Below are positions 1 to 8,219 of a stretch of 64,000 nt of DNA, one piece after another. The notes beneath the pieces are model-generated. The model did not search any database and was not told the origin of the DNA. It saw nothing but the letters and a program-made list of their open reading frames with translations. Source of the DNA: Pseudomonas sp. ML96 (lineage in GTDB: Bacteria; Pseudomonadota; Gammaproteobacteria; Pseudomonadales; Pseudomonadaceae); assembly GCF_000761545.1 (NCBI RefSeq), contig NZ_JPMY01000037.1, positions 124,001 through 188,000 of the forward strand. Reading direction: 5' to 3'. Position 1 is the first letter of the stretch, and each line of letters begins with the position of its first letter. A program made the translations under genes and the position numbers.

Positions 1-447
1 ATCGAGGCGGCGCGGGCCGGCGAGGCCGGGCGCGGTTTCGCCGTGGTCGCCGATGAGGTGCGCACCCTGGCCAGCCGCACCCAACAGAGCACCGGCGAGA
101 TCCAGGCGATGATCCAGCGCCTGCAGGACGGCGCGCGTCAGGCTGTGCTGGCGATGCAGCAGAGCGAAGGCATGGCGCGGCAGAACCTGGAGCACATCGG
201 CGAGGCCACGGCAGTGCTCGGGCATATCGTCGGCGCGGTGGACAGCATCAACGCGATGAACGCGCAGATCGCCACCGCCGCCGAGCAGCAGAGCCAGGTG
301 GCAGCGGAGATCGACCAGCGCATCGTGCACATCTCCGGCCTGGCCGAGCGCAGCCACGGCGATGCCGACCGGGTGGTGGAGGCCAGTTCGGAGATTCAGG
401 CCGAGGTGCGCCGGCTCAATGAGCAGCTCGGCCGCTTCCGCACCTGA
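1..447 (+). CDS. Methyl-accepting chemotaxis protein, C-terminal part (5' end outside window)
   Basis: This is the cytoplasmic signalling tip of a chemoreceptor, the part that binds CheW and CheA. The reading frame is open from base 1, so the gene starts before the window. The first visible residues (IEAARAGEAGRGFAVVADEV) are the conserved hairpin tip of the MCP signalling domain. About 120 residues of coiled-coil helix follow, ending at a stop after GRFRT. There is no C-terminal NWETF-type pentapeptide for CheR docking. The sensor domain lies outside the window, so the ligand cannot be guessed. Confidence 0.95.
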   Translation: MEAARAGEAGRGFAVVADEVRTLASRTQQSTGEIQAMIQRLQDGARQAVLAMQQSEGMARQNLEHIGEATAVLGHIVGAVDSINAMNAQIATAAEQQSQVAAEIDQRIVHISGLAERSHGDADRVVEASSEIQAEVRRLNEQLGRFRT

Positions 448-544
448 AGGGCTATCGGTCCGATTGAAAACCTTGCCGGGACAACGGCGCCGCTGCGGTT
501 CATCCTGTCGCTCAAAACTGACCGACTAGACAGGAGAAGTGGCG

Positions 545-949
545 ATGAAATTCCACACGCGCAAATGGGTCAAGCCCGAAGACCTCAACCCCAACGGCAC
601 CTTGTTCGGCGGCAGCCTGCTGAAGTGGATCGACGAGGAGGCGGCGATCTACGCCATCATCCAGCTCGACAGCCAGAAGGTGGTGACCAAGCTGATCTCC
701 GAGATCAACTTCGTCAGCTCGGCGCGCCAGGGCGACATCATCGAACTGGGCATCACCGCCACCGAGTTCGGCCGTTCGTCGCTGACCCTGCGTTGCGAAG
801 TGCGCAACAAGATCACCCGCAAGAGCATCCTGACCATCGACCGCCTGGTGTTCGTCAACCTCGGCGAGGATGGCCTGCCGGCGCCGCACGGCAAGACCGA
901 GATCAGCTACATCCGCGACCGCTTCAAGGAAGAGCCTGCGACAGCCTAG
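545..949 (+). CDS. Acyl-CoA thioesterase, hotdog fold (YciA-like)
   Basis: A 134-residue single-domain hotdog protein, the usual length for the family, expected to hydrolyse acyl-CoA thioesters in the cytoplasm. Residues about 15-35 carry the family signature NPNGTLFGGSLLKWIDEEAA, with the Asp/Glu of the catalytic helix. The ATG at 545 is chosen because AGGAG (532-536) sits 8 bases upstream. A GTG at 539 is in frame but too close to that site. The gene stands alone, with a 97-bp gap after the chemoreceptor. The substrate is unknown. Confidence 0.85.
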   Translation: MKFHTRKWVKPEDLNPNGTLFGGSLLKWIDEEAAIYAIIQLDSQKVVTKLISEINFVSSARQGDIIELGITATEFGRSSLTLRCEVRNKITRKSILTIDRLVFVNLGEDGLPAPHGKTEISYIRDRFKEEPATA

Positions 950-1014
950 CGCTTGGCGGGAGGGCGGAGAGTGGCAATACTGTCGCCCCTTCCGCCCCTC
1001 ACCGGCTGTAGATG

Positions 1015-1464
1015 ATGAAGTCCAAACTGCTCCTGGCCCTGCTGGCCTGCACCCTGATCGCCGGCTGCGACCGGGTCGACCCCAACTCGCCGCTGGGCAA
1101 GCGCCAGGCTCTGTTCAAGGACATGCTGCGCAGCAGCGAGGACCTGGGTGGCATGCTGCGTGGGCGCCTGTCGTTCAACGAACAGCGCTTTGCCGAGGGT
1201 GCGGTGCGCCTCGACGAGCTGTCGCGCCAGCCCTGGCAGTATTTCCCCCAGGTGCGCGAGAGCGGTGACGACAGCCATGCCCGCGACGAAGTCTGGCAGC
1301 GTCAGGAACGTTTCCAGCAACTGGCCAAGGAGCTGGAGGCAGCCACTGGCGAGCTGCGCACGGCAGCCCAGGCCAAGCCGCTGCAGCCCCAGGCGCTGAG
1401 TGCCCCGGTGGCCAAGGTCGAGGCGGCCTGCAAGGCCTGTCACGAAGAGTTCCGCATCTACTGA
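1015..1464 (+). CDS. c-type cytochrome lipoprotein (cytochrome c'/c556-like)
   Basis: A protein of about 149 residues that begins with a lipoprotein signal peptide whose lipobox is LIAGC, so it should be exported and lipid-anchored. The body is helical. The only haem-binding motif, CKACH, lies near the C-terminus, as in the four-helix cytochrome c'/c556 families. It should therefore bind one covalent haem and act in periplasmic electron transfer or gas binding. Two adjacent ATG codons (1012 and 1015) are possible starts. It converges with ligB, with 7 bases between their stops. Confidence 0.75.
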   Translation: MKSKLLLALLACTLIAGCDRVDPNSPLGKRQALFKDMLRSSEDLGGMLRGRLSFNEQRFAEGAVRLDELSRQPWQYFPQVRESGDDSHARDEVWQRQERFQQLAKELEAATGELRTAAQAKPLQPQALSAPVAKVEAACKACHEEFRIY

Positions 1465-1471
1465 CGCCGGC

Positions 1472-3130
1472 CTAGAAGCCCGCGACCCCAGCACGTTGCA
1501 GCTGCTCGCGCAGTTGCAGCACCTCCGGGTGGCGGAAGAAGGCGGCCAACTGAGTGGCGCGAGTCGCACCCACTCCGGCGTAGCCGTCCCAGTCGCCGGC
1601 ACTGCGCGCTGCCAGCGTCTGCCAATCGCCCTGTAGCGGCGCTGAGCCGCTCGGCGGCAGGCCCAGCGCGACCAGCCATTGCGGAAACGACCGCTGGCGC
1701 GCGCCTGCGAAGCTCGCATGCAGGTTGGCGGCGCTGCGTGGGCCGAGGCCGGGCAGGGCGGCCAGTTCGCTTTCACGCAGCTCCAGCCAATCGAGCAGAC
1801 CCTCCAGCTGCAGCTTGTCCCAGGTGCCGGCACCGACGCCGGACATGCCCAGGCCACGCTTGCCGCCCAGCCACTGCAGGCGCGCGGCGAACTGGCTCTC
1901 GCAGCCGGGCGTCGGTCGCCAGCAGCTCAGCGCGTGGTGTTGCGCCGGGTCCGGCACGCTTAGCTCGGGGCGCTGCTGGCTGCGCCAGACCACAGCATCG
2001 ATGCGCGGGATGGTCAGGCCGGCGAGGGCGACCTGCACCTGATCGCCAGGGCGGATGTCGAGCTTCTGCCAGCGTTGCAGCGAGCCCAGGCCGACGCGTT
2101 GCACGCGGCGCCCGTCCAGCTCCACCGGCTGCAGTTGCAGCAGGGGCGTGATGCGCCCGGTGCGGCCGATGCGAAACTGCACGGCGCGCACCTCGGCCAG
2201 GGCCTGGCGCGGCGGATACTTCCAGGCCGCTGCCCAGCTCGGCGGCTCGGCTACCCAGCCAGCGCCGCTGGGGCGATGGCCCTGGCGTAAGACTACGCCA
2301 TCGCTGGCGAAGGGCAGCGGCTGGCGATACCAGCGCTCGCGCCATTGGCGGGCTTCCTCTGGAGTGTGCAGTGGCAGGGTCAGCTCGGTGCTATCGACGA
2401 AGCCCAGCTCGCGCAGGCCCTGCAGGCGTTCTTCCATGCTCGCCGGGCCATTGGGCCAGTCCCAGACGAACAGGCCGATCTGCGCCGCTCGCGGCGCATC
2501 CAGCTCGCCACGGGCCATGGCGCCGGCGGCCAGGCCACGCAGGCCGTTACCACCGTCGCGCGCCTGCACATGGCTGGGCGTGCGCCAGTACAGCTCGCCC
2601 TGCAGAATCAACCCATCCGTGCGTGGCAGTTGCTGGGGAATGGCCTCGATCAGGCGGGCGCGGGCCGTCCAGTCCTGACCGCTGCGGCCGTCGCCACGGC
2701 TAATCGCCCGTTGCAGACGACCGTCGCGGTAGACCAGAGTGACGGCCACGCCGTCGACCTTGGGCTGGATCCACAGGTCGTCGCGGCCGGCCATCCAGGC
2801 GCTAACTGCCGCGGCGTCGCGCAGCTTGGCCAGGCCGGTCTGCGGCACGGGATGCTCGATGGGACCACCGGCGTCTCGCAGGGGCGCATCGCCTGGCCCG
2901 CTCGCTTGCGGGAAGCAGGTTTGCCACTGGGCCAGGCGGTAACGGCTCTGGTCATAGATTTCGTCGTCGACCAGGGCCTGGCCCTGTGTGTGGTAGGCAC
3001 GGTCCCATTCGGCGAGGCGCCGTTCGAGGGCGGCGACTTCCTGTTGGGCGCGGGTGGCGGGCCAGTCGGGGCAGGGGGCTGCTTGCGCCGTGCAGGCGAG
3101 CAGGCCGAGTGAGGCGATCCAGCGGTACAT
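1472..3130 (-). CDS. ligB: NAD-dependent DNA ligase LigB
   Basis: A 552-residue second NAD+-dependent DNA ligase. The adenylation motif KVDG with catalytic Lys is at residues 124-127, followed by the nucleotidyltransferase and OB-fold domains. Helix-hairpin-helix segments (GVGAGTWDKL, LPGLGPRSAANL) lie in the C-terminal third. The BRCT domain and zinc finger of LigA are absent, as is normal for LigB. The N-terminus (1-18) looks like a Sec signal peptide ending AQA. Cys20 and Cys72 in the following segment are also present in E. coli LigB as I recall it. It lies 64 bp downstream of the DUF1090 gene in the same direction. Confidence 0.92.
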   Translation of the reverse strand: MYRWIASLGLLACTAQAAPCPDWPATRAQQEVAALERRLAEWDRAYHTQGQALVDDEIYDQSRYRLAQWQTCFPQASGPGDAPLRDAGGPIEHPVPQTGLAKLRDAAAVSAWMAGRDDLWIQPKVDGVAVTLVYRDGRLQRAISRGDGRSGQDWTARARLIEAIPQQLPRTDGLILQGELYWRTPSHVQARDGGNGLRGLAAGAMARGELDAPRAAQIGLFVWDWPNGPASMEERLQGLRELGFVDSTELTLPLHTPEEARQWRERWYRQPLPFASDGVVLRQGHRPSGAGWVAEPPSWAAAWKYPPRQALAEVRAVQFRIGRTGRITPLLQLQPVELDGRRVQRVGLGSLQRWQKLDIRPGDQVQVALAGLTIPRIDAVVWRSQQRPELSVPDPAQHHALSCWRPTPGCESQFAARLQWLGGKRGLGMSGVGAGTWDKLQLEGLLDWLELRESELAALPGLGPRSAANLHASFAGARQRSFPQWLVALGLPPSGSAPLQGDWQTLAARSAGDWDGYAGVGATRATQLAAFFRHPEVLQLREQLQRAGVAGF

Positions 3131-3194
3131 GGCGAGCGTCCTTGCTCGTGGATGACCGGCAATAGCCTAGTCGAGCGGCAGCGCCGCGACGGAA

Positions 3195-3587
3195 TCAGCG
3201 CTGTAGGGCTTCCTGCGCCTTGCGCAGCTCCTCGCGCGACTCGGCCAGCTTGGTGCGGCGCTTGTCGATCTTCTCCGCATCGCCCTTCTTCAGCGCTTTC
3301 TGCAGCTCGGCCTCGCGGGTGCGGACCTCGTGCTCGGCGTCCAGCACCTTCTCTTCGCGCGACTTGCGCAGCTGGCCGTCGTCGCAGTGTTCGCTGACCT
3401 GGCTCAGTGCCTCCTCGAGACCGGCCTGGCGATCGCGATTGCCTTGCGTCTTGGCTTCCTCGATCTGCTGCTGCAGGTGTTCGCGCTTGGCGGCGCAGCC
3501 AGTGGGCTCGTCGGCCATGGCCGGTAGCGTGATGAGGGCGGCGTAGCCGCTGAGCAGGATGGTGGCGAGCAGGTGCTGTTTGGGCAT
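3195..3587 (-). CDS. DUF1090 family periplasmic protein (YqjC-like)
   Basis: A 130-residue secreted protein. A signal peptide (residues 1-25, cleavage near AMA-DE) is followed by a highly charged helical coiled coil rich in Glu, Lys and Arg, with two cysteines (CAAKRE and HCDDG) typical of DUF1090. The function is unknown; E. coli YqjC is the closest named relative I recognise. The ATG at 3587 is chosen because AAGGAGGT lies just upstream of it. The frame continues 20 codons further up, but that part has no translation signal. Confidence 0.8.
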   Translation of the reverse strand: MPKQHLLATILLSGYAALITLPAMADEPTGCAAKREHLQQQIEEAKTQGNRDRQAGLEEALSQVSEHCDDGQLRKSREEKVLDAEHEVRTREAELQKALKKGDAEKIDKRRTKLAESREELRKAQEALQR

Positions 3588-3668
3588 GGTGTACCTCCTT
3601 GGTTGCAGAGTGGACCGCTCCAGTTCCAGGAGGTTTGATGCTGGCATGAAACTCTAAACGCGGGACAT

Positions 3669-3704
3669 AAAAAAACGCCGCCTGCCGGATGGGCAGGCGG
3701 CGTT
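3669..3704 (-). terminator. Rho-independent terminator of metK
   Basis: A perfect 13-bp stem (3674-3686 with 3692-3704) and a 5-base loop are followed, on the minus strand, by a run of seven U. It sits 15 bases after the metK stop codon. Confidence 0.92.
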
Positions 3705-3718
3705 CTTGTGACGCGATC

Positions 3719-4909
3719 TTACAGGCCGGCAGCGGCGCGCAGGTCGGCGACCTTGTCGGTCTTCTCCCAGGTGAAGGTGCTGAAGGTGTCGTTGCCGACA
3801 GTCTTCTGCTGCGGGGTGCGGCCGAAGTGACCGTAGGCCGCAGTGTCCTGGTACATCGGGTGCAGCAGGTCGAGCATCTTGGTGATGGCGTACGGACGCA
3901 GGTCGAACACTTCACGCACCAGCTTGATGATGTTGTCTTCGGCGATCTTGTGAGTGCCGAAGGTGTTGATCGAGATGGAGGTCGGCAGGGCCACGCCGAT
4001 GGCGTAGGACACCTGGATCTCGCAGCGGTCGGCCAGGCCGGCGGCAACGATGTTCTTGGCGACATAACGGCCGGCGTAGGCAGCCGAACGGTCGACCTTG
4101 GATGGGTCCTTGCCGGAGAAAGCGCCGCCGCCGTGACGGGCCATGCCGCCGTAGGAGTCGACGATGATCTTGCGCCCGGTCAGGCCGCAGTCGCCCACTG
4201 GGCCGCCGATCACGAAGTTACCGGTCGGGTTGATGTGGAACTGGGTGTCCTTGTGCAGCAGCTCAGCCGGCAGCGCGTGCTTGATGATCAGCTCCATCAC
4301 GCCTTCGCGCAGGTCGGCCAGCGACACTTCCGGGTTGTGCTGGGTGGACAGCACCACGGCGTCGATGCCGACTACCTTGCCGTTTTCGTACTGGCAGGTG
4401 ACCTGGGATTTGGCGTCCGGGCGCAGCCAGGTCAGCAGACCGGATTTGCGCGCTTCGGCCTGGCGCTCGACCAGGGCGTGAGAGAAGCGGATCGGCGCCG
4501 GCATCAGCACGTCGGTTTCGTTGCTGGCGTAGCCGAACATCAGGCCCTGGTCGCCGGCACCCTGGTCTTCCGGCTTGGCGCGGTCGACACCCTGGTTGAT
4601 GTCCGGGGACTGCTTGCCAATGATGTTCATCACGCCGCAGGTGGCGCCGTCGAAGCCGACGTCGGAGCTGGTGTAGCCGATGTCGCAGATCACGTCGCGG
4701 ACGATCTGCTCGAGGTCGACCCAGGCGCTGGTGGTGACTTCGCCGGCGACGATGGCAACGCCGGTCTTGACCAGGGTCTCCACGGCCACGCGGGCGTGTT
4801 TGTCCTGGGCGATGATGGCGTCGAGGACGGCATCGGAAATCTGGTCGGCGATCTTGTCCGGGTGGCCTTCGGACACGGATTCGGAGGTAAACAGGGAGTA
4901 TTCGCTCAT
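3719..4909 (-). CDS. metK: S-adenosylmethionine synthase
   Basis: A 396-residue enzyme that makes S-adenosylmethionine from methionine and ATP. Family motifs are complete: GHPDKIADQISDAVLDA near the N-terminus, GAGDQGLMFGY for ATP binding, and the glycine-rich GGGAFSGKDPSKVDRS. It lies 13 bp downstream of the ArsR-methyltransferase gene in the same direction. The two are therefore probably co-transcribed, linking SAM synthesis to a SAM- or SAH-sensing regulator. Confidence 0.98.
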   Translation of the reverse strand: MSEYSLFTSESVSEGHPDKIADQISDAVLDAIIAQDKHARVAVETLVKTGVAIVAGEVTTSAWVDLEQIVRDVICDIGYTSSDVGFDGATCGVMNIIGKQSPDINQGVDRAKPEDQGAGDQGLMFGYASNETDVLMPAPIRFSHALVERQAEARKSGLLTWLRPDAKSQVTCQYENGKVVGIDAVVLSTQHNPEVSLADLREGVMELIIKHALPAELLHKDTQFHINPTGNFVIGGPVGDCGLTGRKIIVDSYGGMARHGGGAFSGKDPSKVDRSAAYAGRYVAKNIVAAGLADRCEIQVSYAIGVALPTSISINTFGTHKIAEDNIIKLVREVFDLRPYAITKMLDLLHPMYQDTAAYGHFGRTPQQKTVGNDTFSTFTWEKTDKVADLRAAAGL

Positions 4910-4922
4910 TTCAAAATCCTAT

Positions 4923-5918
4923 TCATTCCTGGGTTTGCTTCGCATCCGGCTTGGCGAAGTGCCGTACCTGAATCTGAAAGCCGTTCTTGAGGCCCACATA
5001 GAGGCTCTCGCCGGGCGTGAGCCCCGCGGCATCGGCCCAACGGGCCAGATCTTCCTGTTCGAAGCCAAGCCAGAGATCGCCGCAGGCCGTCCTGGCCCAA
5101 CTCTGGTCATGGCTGCACAACTCGGTAATCAGCAGGCTGCCGCCGGTGTTCACCAGGCGGGCCAGCTGTTTCAGTGCCTCGGCCGGGGCGGCGAAATGGT
5201 GCAGCACCATGTTCACCACCACGCAGTCGGCGGCGCCGATCTCGTCATTCAGGGCATCGGCGAGCTGCAGCTCGACATTGCCCAGTTGTTCTTTATTACA
5301 GCGCTGGCGGGCCAGTTCGAGCATCGCCGTGCTGTTGTCCAGCGCCACCACCTTGCCGAAACGCCGGGCCAGCTCGGGCAGGAAGCCGCCATCGCCGGGG
5401 CCGACTTCCAGGGCCGTGGCGCCAGCGCTGAAGCCCAGGGCATCGAGCAGGGCCAGCACGCTGTCGCGGTATTGCGGCAGGCCGGCGATCAGATCCTGCT
5501 GGGCCTGGAACTTGTCCGCCGTCTTGGCGAAGAAGTCGCGGCTGGCGGCGGCGCGCTGGGCATGCACGGCGGCGATGCGCGCCTGCACGTCCTCCGGCAG
5601 CTGCAGTTCGTCGACTTCCGCCAGCAGCGCACCGTGCAGAGTGCCGCCGAGCAGCTCGCTGTGGGGCAGGGCGCGGCGATAGAAGATCGCATTGCCCTCG
5701 CGGCGGGTGGCCACCAGGCCGGCCTGGGCCAGGACCTTGAGGTGGTGGCTCATGCCCGACTGGCCGATGGCGAAGATCTGCGCCAGCTCCAGTACGCCGA
5801 ACGAATCGTTGGCCAGCGCGCGCAGCACGTTCAGGCGCAGCGGGTCACCGCCGGCCTTGCACAGGGCGGCGAGTTCGTCGGCTGGCTCGAAATGGAGCTG
5901 GGGCGCGCGCAGGTTCAT
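4923..5918 (-). CDS. ArsR-family regulator fused to a SAM-dependent methyltransferase
   Basis: A 331-residue two-domain protein. Residues about 15-95 form an ArsR-type winged helix (QSGMSHHLKVLAQAGLV is the recognition helix region). Residues about 140-320 form a class I methyltransferase with the SAM-binding loop LEVGPGDGGFLPELA and the acidic VVALD strand end. No ArsR-type metal-binding cysteine pair (CxC) is visible in the recognition helix. Directly upstream of metK and below a palindrome (5959-5984), it is a good candidate for a regulator of the SAM cycle that senses SAM or SAH (SahR-like). That role is inferred from position and fold. Whether it methylates anything is unknown. Confidence 0.85.
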   Translation of the reverse strand: MNLRAPQLHFEPADELAALCKAGGDPLRLNVLRALANDSFGVLELAQIFAIGQSGMSHHLKVLAQAGLVATRREGNAIFYRRALPHSELLGGTLHGALLAEVDELQLPEDVQARIAAVHAQRAAASRDFFAKTADKFQAQQDLIAGLPQYRDSVLALLDALGFSAGATALEVGPGDGGFLPELARRFGKVVALDNSTAMLELARQRCNKEQLGNVELQLADALNDEIGAADCVVVNMVLHHFAAPAEALKQLARLVNTGGSLLITELCSHDQSWARTACGDLWLGFEQEDLARWADAAGLTPGESLYVGLKNGFQIQVRHFAKPDAKQTQE

Positions 5919-5927
5919 AGAGGCCGC

Positions 5928-5956
5928 AGTCTAGTCGTCCATTTTTCATCCAGCAA
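5928..5956 (-). promoter_or_regulatory. Candidate promoter of the ArsR-methyltransferase/metK operon
   Basis: On the minus strand TTGCTG (5956-5951) and TAGACT (5933-5928) are separated by 17 bases, giving acceptable -35 and -10 elements. The predicted start would fall only a few bases before the ATG at 5918, where no Shine-Dalgarno sequence is visible. The transcript could be nearly leaderless, or the true promoter could lie elsewhere. Confidence 0.35.
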
Positions 5957-5958
5957 CA

Positions 5959-5984
5959 GCAATATCAAAAAGTTTTGATATTGC
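5959..5984. promoter_or_regulatory. Palindromic operator upstream of the ArsR-methyltransferase/metK operon
   Basis: A perfect inverted repeat of 12-base arms (GCAATATCAAAA and TTTTGATATTGC) around a 2-base centre. It lies 41-66 bp before the ArsR gene start and immediately above the candidate -35 box, a typical place for an autoregulatory ArsR operator. It also overlaps the last codons of the LysR gene upstream, so it could fold as an RNA hairpin. There is no U-run after it on the minus strand, so a terminator role is unlikely. Confidence 0.6.
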
Positions 5985-6855
5985 CTTGCAGCAGCTGCAG
6001 GAACGCGGCCGGTGCCGGACTCAGGCGGCGGTCGTGGCGCCACAGTAGGTGTAGGTCGCGCTCGATCTGCAGGTCATGCACATCGAGGCGCACCAGGCGG
6101 CCGTCGCGCAGCTCGTCCTCGACCACCAGCTGCGACAGCCAGGCGATGCCGTTGCCGCCGGCGATCAGGCGCTTGAGCGTCTCGGTGCCGTTGATCGCCA
6201 CGCTGGCGCGCGCCTGCAGGCCATGCGCGGCATAGGCCTGCTCGATGCTCAGGCGTGCGCCTGAGCCGGGCTCGCGCATATAGAGGTCGTGTGCTTGCAG
6301 GTCGGCGACGCTCAGCCCGCGGCGCCCGGCCAGCGGGTGAGCTGGGCCGACCACCGGCAGCAGCTGGTCGCGGGCCAACAGGTGGTGGGCGTAGTCGCCG
6401 GCGGGGAAGGGACCCTCGACCAGGCCCAGGCTGATCAGCGCGTCGTCCAGTTGCTGCAGCACCTCGCGGGTGTTGCTCACCTGCAGGCTGATGAAGATCC
6501 CCGGGTGCTCGGCGCGGAAGCGGTTGAGCAGTGGCGGCAGCCAGTAGGCGCCTAGGGTGGCGCTGGCGCCGAGCAGCAACTCGCCCTGGGCCAGGTCGGC
6601 GAGGTCGCGCAGGTCACGCTCGGCGGCCTGCTCCAGAGCGAAGATGCGCTCGGCGAACTGCAGCAGGCGCTGGCCACCCTCGGTCGGCTCGATACCGCGC
6701 GGATGGCGGTCGAACAGGGCCAGGCCGAGATTGCTCTCCAGCTCGCGAATCTCACGGGTCACCGCCGGCTGGCTGATATGCAGCGCCTCGGCGCCGCGGC
6801 TGATGCTGCCGGCGCGAGCAACGGCGAGGAAGACCTTGAGGTGATGCAGGTTCAT
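5965..6855 (-). CDS. LysR-family transcriptional regulator, divergent from a TDT transporter
   Basis: A 296-residue LysR regulator: N-terminal winged helix (residues 1-60, HLKVFLAVARAGSISRGAEAL with the ISQPAVTREI recognition helix) and a periplasmic-binding-protein-like effector domain (about 90-290). The N-terminus resembles the CysL/CbbR group. It is transcribed divergently from the TDT-family transporter at 6966, the usual arrangement for a LysR regulator and its target. The inducer is unknown; a sulfur oxyanion or organic anion is possible from the transporter family. Confidence 0.85.
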   Translation of the reverse strand: MNLHHLKVFLAVARAGSISRGAEALHISQPAVTREIRELESNLGLALFDRHPRGIEPTEGGQRLLQFAERIFALEQAAERDLRDLADLAQGELLLGASATLGAYWLPPLLNRFRAEHPGIFISLQVSNTREVLQQLDDALISLGLVEGPFPAGDYAHHLLARDQLLPVVGPAHPLAGRRGLSVADLQAHDLYMREPGSGARLSIEQAYAAHGLQARASVAINGTETLKRLIAGGNGIAWLSQLVVEDELRDGRLVRLDVHDLQIERDLHLLWRHDRRLSPAPAAFLQLLQGNIKTF

Positions 6856-6965
6856 GGAATCTACACATAAATAGAAGGCATGTATTGGATGCTGAATATG
6901 TATTTTTAATATGGCAAGTGTCTCTCTAGCCTTGGCACCTCCTGTAGTTGCCTTTCGTGAGTGTC

Positions 6966-8114
6966 ATGCCGCGTCCTTTTACCCGTCTGCCCGAGCCTTG
7001 GGCCTTCGTCCGTCACTTCACACCCAACTGGTTCGCCATGACCATGGGCACCGGCGTGCTGGCCCTGGTGCTCGCCCACCTGCCCTGGACCCTGCCGGGG
7101 CAGATGGCCCTGGCCGAGGCGCTGTGGTTGTTCGGTGTGGTGTTGTTCACCCTGTTCAGCTTGCTGTTCCTCGCTCGCGTGCTGCTGCACCGCGACACCG
7201 TCTGGCCGATGCTGCTGCACCCGGTGCAGTCGATGTTCCTCGGCGCTATTCCCATGGGCCTGGCCATGCTGATTGGCGGGCTGGTGCAGTTCGGTCCGGC
7301 GCGCTGGGGCGAGGGCGTGTACCAGCTCGCCCATCTGCTCTGGTGGCTGGATGCGGCGCTGGCGCTGGCCAGCGCGCTGCTGGTGCCCTACCTGATGTTC
7401 ACCCGGCAGAGCCATGCGCTGGAGAAGATGACCGCCGTGTGGCTGTTGCCGATCGTCGCGCCCGAGGTGGCGGCCGGCGCCGCCGGCGGCCTGGCGCCCT
7501 ATCTCGACCCGGCTGCGGCGCGGCTGATGCTGGCGGTTGGTTTCGTGCTCTGGGGCATGTCGTTGACCCTGGCCTTCTCGCTGATCACCCTGGTGCTGCT
7601 GCGCCTGGCGCTGCACAAGCTGCCGGATACCGATTTCGCCGCCACCAGCTGGCTGCCGCTGGGGCCACTGGCCACCGGCTGCCTGGGCCTGCTGACCATG
7701 GGCCGTGATGCACCGGCAGCCTTCGCCGGCACGCCGCTGGCCGGCGCCGCCGAGGTGGCCAGCGGCCTGGGCCTGGTCGGCGGCCTGGCGTTGTGGGGCG
7801 CGGGACTGTGGTGGCTGGTCACGGCGATATTCTTCACCCGCCACTACATCCGCGACAACATGCCCTTCAACCTCGGCTGGTGGGGTTTCACCTTCCCGCT
7901 GGGCGTGTTCACCCTGGCCACCTTCGAGCTGGGTCGGCTGACCGAGCTGCGCTTCTTCGCCCTGGTCGGCCTGGTCCTGGCGGTGCAGCTGGCGGCCGTC
8001 TGGCTGCTGGTGCTGCAGCGCACCCTGCGCGGCGTATGGCATGGCGAGCTGTTCGAAGCGCCCTGTCTGAAGGGGCCGAACAGCCCGGCGCATGGGGTAT
8101 TCGCGGCCGATTGA
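6966..8114 (+). CDS. TDT-family transporter (TehA/SLAC1-like)
   Basis: A protein of about 382 residues with roughly ten hydrophobic membrane segments from residue 20 to 360. The start of the first segment (FTPNWFAMTMGTGVLALVL) is typical of the tellurite-resistance/dicarboxylate transporter family, which includes TehA, SLAC1 channels and the fungal sulfite pump Ssu1. It probably moves small anions across the inner membrane. The ATG at 6966 is preferred over upstream TTG (6948) and GTG codons, but no strong ribosome site separates them. It is divergent from the LysR gene, its likely regulator. Confidence 0.8.
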   Translation: MPRPFTRLPEPWAFVRHFTPNWFAMTMGTGVLALVLAHLPWTLPGQMALAEALWLFGVVLFTLFSLLFLARVLLHRDTVWPMLLHPVQSMFLGAIPMGLAMLIGGLVQFGPARWGEGVYQLAHLLWWLDAALALASALLVPYLMFTRQSHALEKMTAVWLLPIVAPEVAAGAAGGLAPYLDPAAARLMLAVGFVLWGMSLTLAFSLITLVLLRLALHKLPDTDFAATSWLPLGPLATGCLGLLTMGRDAPAAFAGTPLAGAAEVASGLGLVGGLALWGAGLWWLVTAIFFTRHYIRDNMPFNLGWWGFTFPLGVFTLATFELGRLTELRFFALVGLVLAVQLAAVWLLVLQRTLRGVWHGELFEAPCLKGPNSPAHGVFAAD

Positions 8115-8219
8115 CGGCGTTCGACCATCTGTCATTGCCCCGACGGCGCCTGCTGGGCGAAAATACGCGCCTTTTTCGCCCCCCTTCATCTAGAAGCAGC
8201 CCCCGCAGGAGATTCAGCG

